From Hymenobacter guriensis (GTDB taxonomy: Bacteria > Bacteroidota > Bacteroidia > Cytophagales > Hymenobacteraceae), in NCBI RefSeq assembly GCF_015773195.1, contig NZ_JADWYK010000001.1, positions 620,001 to 684,000 of the forward strand: a stretch of DNA of 64,000 nt, read 5' to 3'. Within the stretch, counting starts at the first letter, position 1. Each line of letters begins with the position of its first letter. Below are positions 51,687-61,036 of this stretch, in pieces. The position numbers and the translations under genes are program-made. The notes under the pieces were generated by a model. The model worked only from the letters and a program-made list of their open reading frames with translations. It had not been told where the DNA came from and made no database searches.

Positions 51687-52952
51687 CTAGGAAGCCTGGG
51701 CAAACAGATCGAGCTGCTGGGTGACAAGGGCCGAGCGGACAGAGCCGGCCCCGAACAGAATCTGGCGGCGGATGGCTTGCTCGTCCAGCTCCCGGCGCTC
51801 CAGGGCCTGGCCGCGGCAGGTGAGGAAGAACTTGGCCCGCTTGAGTACCACCCCGAACTTGTGCAGGTGGTCGAGGGTGAGCGGGGCAAAGCGCCGGGCC
51901 GCCACAATACGCTTGGCCGAGCGGGCCCCTACGCCGGGAATGCGTAGAATCATTTCGTAGTCGGCGGTATTCACGTCCACCGGAAACACGTGGCGGTTGC
52001 GCAGGGCCCAGGCCAGCTTGGGGTCTATTTCCAGATCGAGGAAGGGATGTGCGGGGTCCAGGATTTCATCGGCCTGAAAGCCATAGAAGCGCATCAGCCA
52101 GTCGGTCTGGTAGAGGCGGTGCTCCCGGATCAGGGGCGGCTGCGTGACCTGCGGCAGGCGGGCGTCGTCTGTGACGGGAATGTAGCCCGAGTAGTACACG
52201 CGCTTGAGGCCGTAGCCTTTATAGAGCGAGTCGGACAGGTTGATGATCTGCAGGTCGTTTTCCGAGGAAGCGCCCACGATGAGCTGGGTGCTCTGGCCGG
52301 CCGTGGCAAACTGCGGCACCTTCTTGAACAGGGACTTTTCTTCCTTGTTCTGGATGATGCCGTCCCGGATCTGCGCCATTGGCGTCAGGATTTCCTGGTA
52401 GTTTTTCTCAGGGGCCAGCGTGGTTAAGGCCATTTCTGAGGGCAGCTCGATGTTCACGCTCAACCGGTCGGCGTACAGGCCGGCTTCCTGAATCAGCTCC
52501 TCCGAAGCGCCTGGAATGGCCTTCACGTGGATGTAGCCGTTGAACTTGTGCTCCGTACGCAGCTTTTTGATGATGCGCACCAGTCGCTCCATCGTGTAGT
52601 CGGGCGAGGAAAAGATGCCCGAGCTAAGAAACAGGCCTTCGATGTAGTTGCGGCGGTAGAAATTCATGGTCAGGTCCACTACCTCATCCACCGTAAAGGC
52701 GGCGCGCTTCACATCGTTGGAGCGGCGCGACACGCAGTAGGCGCAGTCGAAGATGCAGTGGTTGGTGAGCAGGATTTTCAGCAAGCTCACGCAGCGCCCG
52801 TCCTCGGTGTAGGAGTGGCAGATGCCCATTCCCTCGGCATTGCCCAGGCCTTTATCTACGTTTTTGCGCTTGCCGCCGCTGCTGGAGCACGATACGTCGT
52901 ACTTCGCGGCGTCTGCCAAAATACTTAGCTTTTCCTGGATTCGCTCGTTCAT
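51687..52952 (-). CDS. Radical-SAM putative DNA modification/repair protein (TIGR03916)
   Basis: 421 aa. The radical-SAM Cx3Cx2C motif is CIFDCAYC (Cys66, Cys70, Cys73). After the barrel, a C-terminal helix-hairpin-helix (ILRIPGVGARSAKRIVAAR, about 335-355) points to DNA binding. This family occurs with TIGR03915 proteins; a role in DNA repair or modification is proposed from such association. The usual direct neighbour relation is broken here by a small Cys-rich gene and an epoxide-hydrolase-like gene. Confidence 0.92.
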   Translation of the reverse strand: MNERIQEKLSILADAAKYDVSCSSSGGKRKNVDKGLGNAEGMGICHSYTEDGRCVSLLKILLTNHCIFDCAYCVSRRSNDVKRAAFTVDEVVDLTMNFYRRNYIEGLFLSSGIFSSPDYTMERLVRIIKKLRTEHKFNGYIHVKAIPGASEELIQEAGLYADRLSVNIELPSEMALTTLAPEKNYQEILTPMAQIRDGIIQNKEEKSLFKKVPQFATAGQSTQLIVGASSENDLQIINLSDSLYKGYGLKRVYYSGYIPVTDDARLPQVTQPPLIREHRLYQTDWLMRFYGFQADEILDPAHPFLDLEIDPKLAWALRNRHVFPVDVNTADYEMILRIPGVGARSAKRIVAARRFAPLTLDHLHKFGVVLKRAKFFLTCRGQALERRELDEQAIRRQILFGAGSVRSALVTQQLDLFAQAS

Positions 52953-53195
52953 TGGGGGCGGTTTCTGGGCTTAAAAATACTCCTTTGCTCTTTGCTACGC
53001 AATAGAATACAAGGCTAATTTTTTTAGAATCGTTCCGCTGGTGGCATCAACTTTCCCAAGAGCCGACCGGCCTTTTCGTTCGGGCTCTGCCAACCTGATT
53101 GGGCAACCTGCTGCTCTTCTGCTTGCCTGCGCGCGGCAAGCATGTGCATCAAAGCCGGCGAGGCTGTATCTTGCCCGATCTGCCGTGGGAATGCT

Positions 53196-55097
53196 ATGAA
53201 CTATGTGGCCTGGATTGGGGGAGTTTTGCTGGCGCTGGGCATGGTGCTGCCCGCCGCGGCTCAGCAGCCCGTGCCCACGGCCGCGCCCGACACCATCAGC
53301 GAAACCCGAGCCGACTCCCTGCGCCGCCGCTTCGACGAGGAAAAGCTGCTCAACCAGCTTAAGGCCTATACCAAGCGCAAAACCATTGCCGGCAAAGCTG
53401 CGGCGGCCCTGTTCAACTTCACGGAGCGGCGCGAGGAAAAGGCCGGCCTCGATGCCGAGCTGCTGAACCGGCAGTACGACCGGCACAACTACAAAATCGT
53501 GCGGCGCATTAACATCCGCACCCTCGACGCGTTCGGCTACCGCATCAACGACCCCAGCCGGATGCCGCGCAACCTGCTGGAAAAAGGCGGCAACGCGCTG
53601 CACATCAAAACTTCCCGGGCGCGGGTGCGGCAGGTGCTGCTGTTTCGGCGCGGCGACGAGCTGGAGCCCCAGGCGCTGTCGGAATCGGAGCGTCTGCTGC
53701 GCCAGACGGCCGAGCTGCTGGACGCCCGTGTGTTCGTGAATGAGCAAACCAGCTCCCGCGACAGTGTGGACATCGAAGTGGTGACCAAAGACGTATTCAG
53801 CCTGAGCGGCTCGGTGCAGCTGCGCGACGTCGCGGCCGGCGTTATCGGGCTACGCGACGTGAACTTCCTGGGCCAGGGCCACCAATTCCGCAACCGCTAC
53901 GAGTACGGCCGCAGCACCGATGGGCAGGTAGGCTCGCAGCCCTGGCGCTACGAGGGCAGCTACCTCGTGCCGTTCCGCTACTTCCTGAATGCCCAGGCCA
54001 ACTACCTCAACGAAACCCGGCGCCGCCAGGGCGGCCTGCGCGTCACCCGCGACTTTTACTCCATCACCACCAAGTACGCGGGGGGCCTCAGCTACGATTT
54101 TTACGACCTGATGCCTTCTGTCAGCGGGATGGGCACCCCGGAAGACCCGTACGTGTTTAAGCCCGTCACCTACAACGTGCAGGATATGTGGCTGGGCCGC
54201 TCCCTGCGCCTGAAAAGCTACGACCTGGGCTACGAAAACCCCGGCCGGCTGATTGTCTCGGGCCGCTCGATTCGCACCGCCTACTCCCGCAGCTACGACC
54301 CGCTCCAGCGCGACAACGTGCTGCTGCTGGGCACAGTGGGCTACAGCGTGCGGCGCTATTATAAGGACACCTACCTGTTTGGCTTCGGGCGCACCGAGGA
54401 TATTCCGACGGGCACCCTGGCCAGCCTCACGGCCGGCTACGAATTTAACGGCACAGCCAACCGCCGCTACTACGGCCTGCAGCTGGCGGGCGCCGGCTAC
54501 CACCCACGCCGGGGCTACCTGTATATGCGCGGCGAGGTAAGCTCTTTTATCCAGGGCCGGCAGAACGACTGGCAGCAGGGCCTCGTCAGCAGCGAAATCC
54601 TCTACTTCACCCGCCTCTACCACACCGGCAACTTCCAGTGGCGGCACTTTTTCTGGAACCGTTCCCTCATCGGTATCAACCGGCGGCCCGATGAGCGGCC
54701 CCTCTCGATTGAAGGAGAGCGGGGCTTGCGCGGCTTCACCTCCGATGGCAACCTGCGCGGCACCAGCCGCTTCGTAGTGAACTACGAAACCACTGTGTAC
54801 ACGCCATTTTCGTTTCTGGGCTTCCGGGTGGCGGCAGTGGGCTTTCTGGACGCGGCCTGGCTGAACACCAAGCCGGGCCGGGCGCTACCCTTCAGCGAGG
54901 CGCCGTATACCGGTATCGGCATCGGGCTGCGCTTCCGCAACGAGTACACCGTGCTGCGCACCTTCCAGCTGCTGCTGGGCTTCTACCCGCGCGGGCAGTA
55001 CACCAACAACGGCCTGCGCATCTTCGAAAACGCCCGTCCCTACTACGACTTCAGCGGCTTCACCTTCGGCCAGCCGGGCATTACGCGGTATGAGTAA
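53196..55097 (+). CDS. BamA/TamA-like outer-membrane barrel protein
   Basis: 633 aa from ATG 53196 (MNYVAWIGGVLLALG), giving a signal peptide (about 1-22); an in-frame start 54 bases upstream lacks one. A helical region (about 40-85) is followed by a POTRA-like domain (about 95-185: VRRINIRTLDAFGY, VRQVLLFRRGDELEPQAL, RVFVNEQTS). A 16-strand-type barrel then begins near VIGLRDVNFLGQGHQFRNRY and runs to the end. It is shorter than BamA and has fewer POTRA domains, so it is not the essential BamA; substrate or role is unknown. Divergent from the radical-SAM gene with a 243-base gap holding nothing I can name. Confidence 0.82.
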   Translation: MNYVAWIGGVLLALGMVLPAAAQQPVPTAAPDTISETRADSLRRRFDEEKLLNQLKAYTKRKTIAGKAAAALFNFTERREEKAGLDAELLNRQYDRHNYKIVRRINIRTLDAFGYRINDPSRMPRNLLEKGGNALHIKTSRARVRQVLLFRRGDELEPQALSESERLLRQTAELLDARVFVNEQTSSRDSVDIEVVTKDVFSLSGSVQLRDVAAGVIGLRDVNFLGQGHQFRNRYEYGRSTDGQVGSQPWRYEGSYLVPFRYFLNAQANYLNETRRRQGGLRVTRDFYSITTKYAGGLSYDFYDLMPSVSGMGTPEDPYVFKPVTYNVQDMWLGRSLRLKSYDLGYENPGRLIVSGRSIRTAYSRSYDPLQRDNVLLLGTVGYSVRRYYKDTYLFGFGRTEDIPTGTLASLTAGYEFNGTANRRYYGLQLAGAGYHPRRGYLYMRGEVSSFIQGRQNDWQQGLVSSEILYFTRLYHTGNFQWRHFFWNRSLIGINRRPDERPLSIEGERGLRGFTSDGNLRGTSRFVVNYETTVYTPFSFLGFRVAAVGFLDAAWLNTKPGRALPFSEAPYTGIGIGLRFRNEYTVLRTFQLLLGFYPRGQYTNNGLRIFENARPYYDFSGFTFGQPGITRYE

Positions 55098-55186
55098 GAC
55101 CTGCCGTCCGCGCGAGGCCTTTTGACGCCTGCATATCGTCTGCTGAGTCGCCTGCTGGCAGGTCGGCGGCTTGTTTGACATTCCTC

Positions 55187-55194
55187 TACCTTTG
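55187..55194 (+). promoter_or_regulatory. Candidate -7 element (TACCTTTG) of the CvfB-like gene
   Basis: Exact TAnnTTTG match, 53 bases before ATG 55248. No clear -33 TTG at 19-21 bases. Confidence 0.4.
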
Positions 55195-55247
55195 CGTTGG
55201 GGCCGGAATCAGACTACGGCTCTGTTTTCCGCGCAATTCCTACCCTT

Positions 55248-56081
55248 ATGCAACTCGGCGATTTTAACGACCTGGAAGTAGCCCGCGAAGTTGATTTCGG
55301 GATGTACCTGACCTCCGACGACGGCGACCTGCTGCTCCCGCGCAAGTACATTCCCGAAGGGACCCGCGTGGGCGACGTGGTGCGCGTGTTTGTGTACCGC
55401 GACTCGGAAGACCGGCTGATTGCCACCAACCTGGAGCCTTACGCCCGCGTGGGTCAGTTTGCGGCCCTGAGCGTGCGCGACGTGACGCCCACCGGCGCCT
55501 ACCTCGACTGGGGCCTGGAAAAAGATTTGCTCCTGCCTTACCGCAACCAGCGCCGCAACCTGCGCCCCGGCGAGCGGACCACGGTGTTTGTGTACCTCGA
55601 CGAAACCACGGACCGCATTGTGGCCTCGGCCAAGTGGGAGTGGTTTCTCAGCGACCAGCCCTACCCCGGTAAGGAGGGCGACGCGGCCGACCTGTTCGTG
55701 GCCGAGGAAACCGACCTCGGCTACAAAGTCATTGTGGATGGCACCCACCAGGGCCTGCTCTACCACAACGAAGTGTTCAAGCCCCTGCGCCTGGGCGACG
55801 TGCACACCGGCTACGTGCGCCGCGTGCGGCCCGATGGCAAGCTGGATCTGAGCCTGCAGAAACCCGGGTTCGATGAGGCCCTGGACGTGGCCGAGCAGCT
55901 GCTGACGGCGCTTCGCCAGGCCGGGGGCTCCCTCCCACTGTCCGATAAAAGTGAGCCGGACGACATTTACCGCCGCCTGGGTATCAGCAAAAAGGTGTTC
56001 AAAAAAGCTTTGGGCACGCTGTATAAGCGCGGGCTGGTGCAGCTTTTCCCCGAGCACACCCAGTTGGTAGCCGAGAGCTAA
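55248..56081 (+). CDS. CvfB-like S1 RNA-binding protein
   Basis: 277 aa from ATG 55248 (MQLGDFNDLEVAREVDFG). Three S1-type beta-barrel domains (about 5-65, 70-140, 150-210) are followed by a winged helix (about 225-272: DDIYRRLGISKKVFKKALGT). This is the CvfB/YitL architecture, an RNA-binding regulator of virulence gene expression in staphylococci and widespread elsewhere. The upstream in-frame codon at 55197 lies within the promoter-like region and is rejected. Cytoplasmic. Confidence 0.9.
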   Translation: MQLGDFNDLEVAREVDFGMYLTSDDGDLLLPRKYIPEGTRVGDVVRVFVYRDSEDRLIATNLEPYARVGQFAALSVRDVTPTGAYLDWGLEKDLLLPYRNQRRNLRPGERTTVFVYLDETTDRIVASAKWEWFLSDQPYPGKEGDAADLFVAEETDLGYKVIVDGTHQGLLYHNEVFKPLRLGDVHTGYVRRVRPDGKLDLSLQKPGFDEALDVAEQLLTALRQAGGSLPLSDKSEPDDIYRRLGISKKVFKKALGTLYKRGLVQLFPEHTQLVAES

Positions 56082-56167
56082 ATTAGCGGGCAGCTATGTA
56101 GCCCCACACGCCTTTTTTGCGTAAGGACGGCCGGTAGCCTGGTAGGTTTCCGGTTGTTGCTCTTGCC

Positions 56168-56842
56168 ATGAAAATTCAGAAAACCGCCCTTATTGCCGGC
56201 GCCAGCGGCCTGGTAGGCCAGCACCTGCTGCCCTTGCTGCTGGCCAGCGACCGGTATGCCAAAGTAATTGCGGTAGGCCGGCGGGCGCTGCCATTGGTGC
56301 ACCCCAAGCTGGAGCAACGCGTGGTAGACTTCGACCACCTGGAGGAGCACCGCCTGCGCCTGATTGCCGACGATGTGTACTGCTGCCTGGGCACCACCAT
56401 CCGGCAGGCCGGCTCCAAAGAGGCCTTTTACAAGGTCGATTACCTGTACGTAGTGAAGCTGGCCGCCCTCACGGCGGCCAATTTCGCGGCCCAGCTGATG
56501 GTAGTGTCGGCTATGGGTGCCGACGCGGACTCGCGCTTTTACTACAACCGCGTGAAGGGCGAAATGGAAGCGGCCGTACGCCAGACGCCGTTTCGGGCCA
56601 TTCACCTCTTCCGGCCCTCCCTGCTGCTGGGCGAGCGGGCCGACAAGCGTCTCGGCGAGCAGGTAGGCGCCGTGGTGCTGGGCCTGGTAAAGCCCCTGCT
56701 GGTAGGGCCACTGCGCAAGTACCGGGCCGTATCGGCCGAGGCGGTAGCGCAGGCTATGCTGGGCGCTGCCGGGCAGGATGGAGGCGGTAGCCGGGTATAC
56801 CTGTCGGATGAAATTGCCCGCGGTATTCGGGCCGACGGCTAA
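56168..56842 (+). CDS. NAD(P)-binding Rossmann protein (HTATIP2-like)
   Basis: 224 aa. Dinucleotide-binding loop GASGLVGQHL at residues 10-19; later VVSAMGADADSRFYYNRVKGEME contains the Tyr-x3-Lys (YNRVK) of short-chain-type enzymes. It resembles HTATIP2/YbjT-like oxidoreductases, whose substrates are mostly unknown. Cytoplasmic. Between the CvfB-like gene and the outer-membrane protein on the same strand, with 86- and 72-base gaps; a near-consensus TAGGTTTC -7 element lies at 56143. Confidence 0.85.
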   Translation: MKIQKTALIAGASGLVGQHLLPLLLASDRYAKVIAVGRRALPLVHPKLEQRVVDFDHLEEHRLRLIADDVYCCLGTTIRQAGSKEAFYKVDYLYVVKLAALTAANFAAQLMVVSAMGADADSRFYYNRVKGEMEAAVRQTPFRAIHLFRPSLLLGERADKRLGEQVGAVVLGLVKPLLVGPLRKYRAVSAEAVAQAMLGAAGQDGGGSRVYLSDEIARGIRADG

Positions 56843-56871
56843 GGCGGCCGGCTCATTGGCGGGTCGGGTGT

Positions 56872-56879
56872 TACCTTTG
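56872..56879 (+). promoter_or_regulatory. Candidate -7 element (TACCTTTG) of the barrel-protein gene
   Basis: Exact TAnnTTTG match, 35 bases before ATG 56915. Confidence 0.4.
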
Positions 56880-56914
56880 TGGTTCACCAGTTCGTTTATT
56901 TCCTCTTAGTGCGC

Positions 56915-57475
56915 ATGAAAAAGAATGTAATGGTTGCCCTGCTGATGGTGCTTTTGGCTGGCACCAGCGCCTGGGCCCAGAAAAAAGGCAGTGACGGTGG
57001 CGCCGGCTATGGTACCGGCGTAGGCCTGCGGGCCGGCGGCTATTCCTCGGGCCTCACCCTGAAACACTTTCTGAGCGGCAAGAACGGCGTAGCTCTCGAA
57101 GCCCTCGTCACGACGGAATATAAAGCTAAAGGTGCCCGTCTCACGCTCCTGCTCGAAAAGCAGAACGCCATCAAGGACATAAAAGGCCTGGCTTACTACT
57201 ATGGAGCTGGTGCCCACGTGGGCGCTTACCGGGGGCGTTACTATTATGATGAAGTGCGCTACTACAAGCACAAGGGCCGTACCTACTACACGCGGTATTA
57301 CAACGATGATTCGCGCTACGTAGCCGCCGGCGCTGACCTGATTCTGGGCCTGGAGTACAAGATGCCCGACCTGCCCTTCGTGCTCGGCGTCGACTACAAG
57401 CCCTTCTTCGAGGTGTTTGATGGCAACGCGGGCGTGTACCATGATGCAGCCCTGAGTTTGCGCATTATCCTGTAG
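56915..57475 (+). CDS. Small outer-membrane beta-barrel protein
   Basis: 186 aa from ATG 56915 (MKKNVMVALLMVLLAGTSAW). Signal peptide, then alternating beta strands with Gly- and Tyr-rich turns (YGTGVGLRAGGYSSGLTLKHF, YYYGAGAHVGAYRGRYYYDEV) and ending in LSLRIIL; about eight strands, OmpX/OmpW size. A Tyr/Arg-rich external loop (about 105-140) is unusual. No substrate known. Followed by a terminator, so a single-gene unit with its own candidate promoter. Confidence 0.78.
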   Translation: MKKNVMVALLMVLLAGTSAWAQKKGSDGGAGYGTGVGLRAGGYSSGLTLKHFLSGKNGVALEALVTTEYKAKGARLTLLLEKQNAIKDIKGLAYYYGAGAHVGAYRGRYYYDEVRYYKHKGRTYYTRYYNDDSRYVAAGADLILGLEYKMPDLPFVLGVDYKPFFEVFDGNAGVYHDAALSLRIIL

Positions 57476-57502
57476 CCTCCCGGCGACAAACGCAGCCAGC
57501 CG

Positions 57503-57543
57503 AAACCGGCGGTGGGCCTTCAGGTCTGCTGCCGGTTTTTTTA
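57503..57543 (+). terminator. Terminator of the barrel-protein gene
   Basis: AAACCGGC stem with GCCGGTTT, extended by extra pairing, followed by seven T. Confidence 0.75.
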
Positions 57544-57736
57544 TGGACTCCTGGTTGGCTTGCAGCGGGGCTTCACTTCAATATGTGAGGCGCGGGGGCG
57601 CCTCCCCCGGGCTTGAGCCGCCACTCCACATACTTATGTGATTGTGCCGCGCACGTGCCAGCCAGACCTTTGTGTTGCTGGTCCCGCTGCTTCCTGCACG
57701 GCCCGGCTTCCGCTCTGTCACCCTTCTTTTTCTGCT

Positions 57737-59104
57737 ATGAAAACTCTTCGACTCTTTTTGCTGGCCGCTGTGTGCGGCTTAGCAGCCACTACCGCGCAGG
57801 CGCAGCACAAGGCGCAGGCCTACCTGCGCCGCGCACTGCCCGCCGCCCTCCACAGTGCTGTGCAACTGCCTACCCGCACGCCTTGGCACGAAAAGCAGGC
57901 CGTGCAGGCCAAAACCACCGTGTACCGGCCGGGCCAGTCGGTGACCTATGCCTGGAATGAGGAAGAAGAAAAATGGGAAGATGCTCAAATGGCCGCCTTC
58001 ACATATGATGCCCAGGCCCGACCTTCGCAGATCGTGTATTCGGACTCCGTCAGCAAGACTCCGCTGATGCGCCAGGGCTACACCTTCGATGGGCAGGGCC
58101 GGCCCTCGATTCTGAAGATCGAGGTCTGGCTGGGCACGAAGTGGAGCAACGCCTCCCAGCTTCTTTTTGGGTATGATGCGCACGGCGACCTGATTTCGTT
58201 TGCGACGGAGGACTGGGTAGGTACGGCCTGGGTACCCGCGCAAAGCTCCCGCTTTATTATTACCCGCAACGCTCAGGGTCTTAAGCAGGAAGTGGTGGAG
58301 GAAGAATCCAAGAACAACGGCCCGTATACCAAGGCTACCCGCGAGGTGTATACCGTCAGCAATGGCCGCTATACCGACGTTACGTACCAGTTCTGGAACA
58401 AGACGGCCTGGGTAAATGAAAGTCGGGAGCGGAACTTCACCTGGGCCAACTGGGCCACGCTCACGCCGGCCTCCTACGAAGAGCAGGAGTGGGAAAACAA
58501 CGCCTGGAAAGACGTTTTCCGCCACACCTTCACCTACGCCGGCAATGGGGGCAGCACCGAAACCCTGCAGATCCGCGAAAACAACGCCTGGGTGAATGAC
58601 TCGCAGGAGTCCTTCCTGTTCGACAGCTTTGGCAACGAAGCCGGCCAACGCGAAGAATTCTGGAATGGCACCGCGTGGGAAACTTCTTCGGAAACCCGCC
58701 AGGTGCTCACGTATGGCCCTAACAACCGCGTGCTGCGCTCCGTGGAGCAGGACCTTGATCTGAGCGACGACTCGTTCGATAACACCTCCCGCACCAACCA
58801 CAGCGCCTTCCAGTCGTTTGTCATTACCGCCAGCCGGCCGGCCACCCGTACGCACAGTGGCAGCGTATACCCCAACCCCGCCACCGAGAGCGTAACGCTG
58901 GCGGTGAGCGGCCTGCGGCAAACGGCACCCATGCAAACAGAACTGCTCAATAGCCTGGGCCAGGTAGTGCGCACCCTGACCCTGCAGCCTCACCAGGGCA
59001 GCATCCGCCAGCAGGTGGATGTGCAGGGCCTGCAGGCCGGGCTATACACCCTTCGGCTGCACACCACAGAAGGCCCCTTAGCTTATCCGCTTATCAAGCG
59101 CTAA
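57737..59104 (+). CDS. W-repeat surface protein with type IX sorting domain, paralogue 1
   Basis: 455 aa from ATG 57737 (MKTLRLFLLAAVCGLAATTA), a signal peptide. The middle (about 70-360) has about seven repeats of some 40 residues, each with a Trp-x4-Trp core (WNGTAWE, WLGTKWS, WVGTAWV, WENNAWK), a YD/FD pair and a Gly/Asn turn; they are reminiscent of YD/RHS-like hairpins but have their own pattern. The last 80 residues are a type IX sorting domain (YPNPATESVTL, LLNSLGQVVRTL). The protein would be exported to the cell surface. Followed by a terminator and a paralogous gene. Function unknown; adhesion or glycan binding is a guess. Confidence 0.85.
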   Translation: MKTLRLFLLAAVCGLAATTAQAQHKAQAYLRRALPAALHSAVQLPTRTPWHEKQAVQAKTTVYRPGQSVTYAWNEEEEKWEDAQMAAFTYDAQARPSQIVYSDSVSKTPLMRQGYTFDGQGRPSILKIEVWLGTKWSNASQLLFGYDAHGDLISFATEDWVGTAWVPAQSSRFIITRNAQGLKQEVVEEESKNNGPYTKATREVYTVSNGRYTDVTYQFWNKTAWVNESRERNFTWANWATLTPASYEEQEWENNAWKDVFRHTFTYAGNGGSTETLQIRENNAWVNDSQESFLFDSFGNEAGQREEFWNGTAWETSSETRQVLTYGPNNRVLRSVEQDLDLSDDSFDNTSRTNHSAFQSFVITASRPATRTHSGSVYPNPATESVTLAVSGLRQTAPMQTELLNSLGQVVRTLTLQPHQGSIRQQVDVQGLQAGLYTLRLHTTEGPLAYPLIKR

Positions 59105-59125
59105 GCGCCCTCAGTAGTGCGTTGG

Positions 59126-59167
59126 CAGGCTCCATCCGGGTTCGGGATGGAGCCTGTTCGTTTTTTA
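59126..59167 (+). terminator. Terminator between the W-repeat genes
   Basis: CAGGCTCCATCC / GGATGGAGCCTG with a 7-base loop, followed by TTCGTTTTTTA. Confidence 0.9.
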
Positions 59168-59258
59168 TTCCGCCGGCAAGCAACTTGCGCATGCGGTGTT
59201 GAGTCGATACATTAGCTTTTCAATCATTGCCGTACGGGCTTCACTTTTCCATTTTTAT

Positions 59259-60665
59259 ATGCGTTTACCCCTACTTTTTGTAGCCGCTGGACTGTCTATT
59301 CAATCCGTTGTAGCTCAATCGGCTCACCACGCGGCCCCGCATTTCCCTAAGGCCCAGCTTGGCACCAAGGCCCTGCGCGAGCAGCTGCGTGAGCTGCCCC
59401 GCACCGCAGTACCCGTACTGCCCACCACTAAGCGCCCCACAGCCAAGCGCCAGCCCCAGGCGCCCGTAGTGCCCTACCAGGGCCACGCCTACAACTGGGA
59501 AGCAGGCGAAGATGGAGCCGCTGGCAAATGGGTGGATGCCGCCCACGTGCAGTACACCTACAACGCCAATGCACAGGTAACGCAAGAGGTGTATACCGAC
59601 TCCATCACCCACGAAAACCTGTCGCAGACGCTCAATACCTACAATGCGCAGGGTGTGCAGACGGAGTCCATCCAGCAGGATTGGGACGGCAAGGCCTGGG
59701 AAAACTACGAACGCACCGCTACTACCTTCGACGCTCAGCAGATGGTCACGGAAGAGGTGACGCAGGAATGGTCTGGCACTGCCTGGGAAACCTATGAGGG
59801 TAGCAAGTACGAAAACACCTATAACGCGGCCAAGCAGCTCACCAGCCGGGTTACGAAGGAGTATGATGGGGAAGCAGGAGCCTTCATCAATGCGCTGCGG
59901 GAAACCTACGTGCTGGGCACTGACGGCAAGCCCACCCAGATTACCTTCGAAGAATGGGCAGATGATGCCTGGGAAGTATCATACCGCCACACCGACATCG
60001 TATGGCACGATTACACCCTGGGCCAGGCACGTTCCTACAACTTTCAGGAGCTGGACAAGAAAGACTGGGTAACCACTGAGCGTTTCAGCGCTACCTATAC
60101 CGCTACGGGCAGCGTGGCCACCACCGAATACCTGGAAGGCGAAAACTGGATTGCGTACATGCGCGACACCGAAACCCGCGATGAGCACGGCAACCTGGCC
60201 GAGCTGAAGCTGGAAGACTGGAACGGTGACTCCTGGGAGTACTTCTACGGCATCAAAAACGCCTCGCGCTACAATGCAGCCGGCAACCTCATTCAGCAGG
60301 CCACCCAAGTGGTATATCCGTTCTTCGGCCTTGAGGAGTACACTCCGCTGCAGATGAACACCTTCACCGACTTTAAGGAGGTAGCCCTCAGCAGCAAGGC
60401 CCGGGAACTGGCGGGGCGCACCAGCCTCTACCCCAACCCTGCCACCGACGCTGCCACGCTGGAGCTGCCGGCTCTGCGGCAGGCTGGTATGGTACGGGTA
60501 GAAATCCTCAACGGGGTTGGTCAGGTGCTGCGCACCTCCACCGTACGCACGCAGCCAGGCGCTACCCGCGCCACGCTGGAGCTGAGCGGCCTGCCGGCCG
60601 GCGTGTACCTGGTACGCGCCCACACCCCGGAAGGCACCGTGACCAAGCGCCTCATGCACCGCTAA
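59259..60665 (+). CDS. W-repeat surface protein with type IX sorting domain, paralogue 2
   Basis: 468 aa from ATG 59259 (MRLPLLFVAAGLSIQSVVAQ), a signal peptide. Repeats of about 40 residues with Trp-x4-Trp cores (WDGKAWE, WSGTAWE, WADDAWE, WNGDSWE) fill about 85-370. The C-terminal sorting domain (about 385-468) has YPNPATDAATLELP and EILNGVGQVLRTST. Same architecture as the gene before it, with diverged sequence. The terminator between them suggests separate transcripts. Confidence 0.85.
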   Translation: MRLPLLFVAAGLSIQSVVAQSAHHAAPHFPKAQLGTKALREQLRELPRTAVPVLPTTKRPTAKRQPQAPVVPYQGHAYNWEAGEDGAAGKWVDAAHVQYTYNANAQVTQEVYTDSITHENLSQTLNTYNAQGVQTESIQQDWDGKAWENYERTATTFDAQQMVTEEVTQEWSGTAWETYEGSKYENTYNAAKQLTSRVTKEYDGEAGAFINALRETYVLGTDGKPTQITFEEWADDAWEVSYRHTDIVWHDYTLGQARSYNFQELDKKDWVTTERFSATYTATGSVATTEYLEGENWIAYMRDTETRDEHGNLAELKLEDWNGDSWEYFYGIKNASRYNAAGNLIQQATQVVYPFFGLEEYTPLQMNTFTDFKEVALSSKARELAGRTSLYPNPATDAATLELPALRQAGMVRVEILNGVGQVLRTSTVRTQPGATRATLELSGLPAGVYLVRAHTPEGTVTKRLMHR

Positions 60666-60682
60666 GATTCTGTTGCAGACTC

Positions 60683-60718
60683 AAAAAGCCCCGCCAGCTA
60701 AGCTGGCGGGGCTTTTTT
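60683..60718 (+). terminator. Strong terminator behind W-repeat paralogue 2
   Basis: 17-bp perfect stem AAAAAGCCCCGCCAGCT and its complement, then T-run. Confidence 0.92.
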
Positions 60719-60738
60719 CTTGATGTTACTACTTCGTT

Positions 60739-60969
60739 CTACCGTACCATTATCACCCGGCCCGGGCGCCGGTAGTTGGTACGGTGGTAGTAACGGCGCG
60801 GGGGCGGTAGCGGGCGGGCCCGCACCACCGCCGGGGCCGCCTGCACTACCACTACACGATGGGGAGGCGGGGGCCCTGCCACTACGGGAGCAGTGGCCAC
60901 GCAGGAAGAAACTGAGAAGCTCAGCCCAAACAGCAGAGCCAGTGCCAGAAACAACGGATGATTACGCAT
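60739..60969 (-). CDS. Small Pro/Arg-rich lipoprotein
   Basis: 76 aa. Lipoprotein signal with lipobox-like VSSC (Cys23). The mature part (about 53 aa) is rich in Pro, Arg, Val and Tyr (PPPRRYYHRTNYRRPGR). No family recognised. The strong positive charge suggests contact with LPS, DNA or cell wall. Convergent with the W-repeat gene. Confidence 0.65.
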   Translation of the reverse strand: MRNHPLFLALALLFGLSFSVSSCVATAPVVAGPPPPHRVVVVQAAPAVVRARPLPPPRRYYHRTNYRRPGRVIMVR

Positions 60970-61036
60970 AAGCCAGAACAGTGAGGAGGAAACAACCCTG
61001 GCTTGGATGTACCTAGCAGCGCCGGGTTTAATCGGG

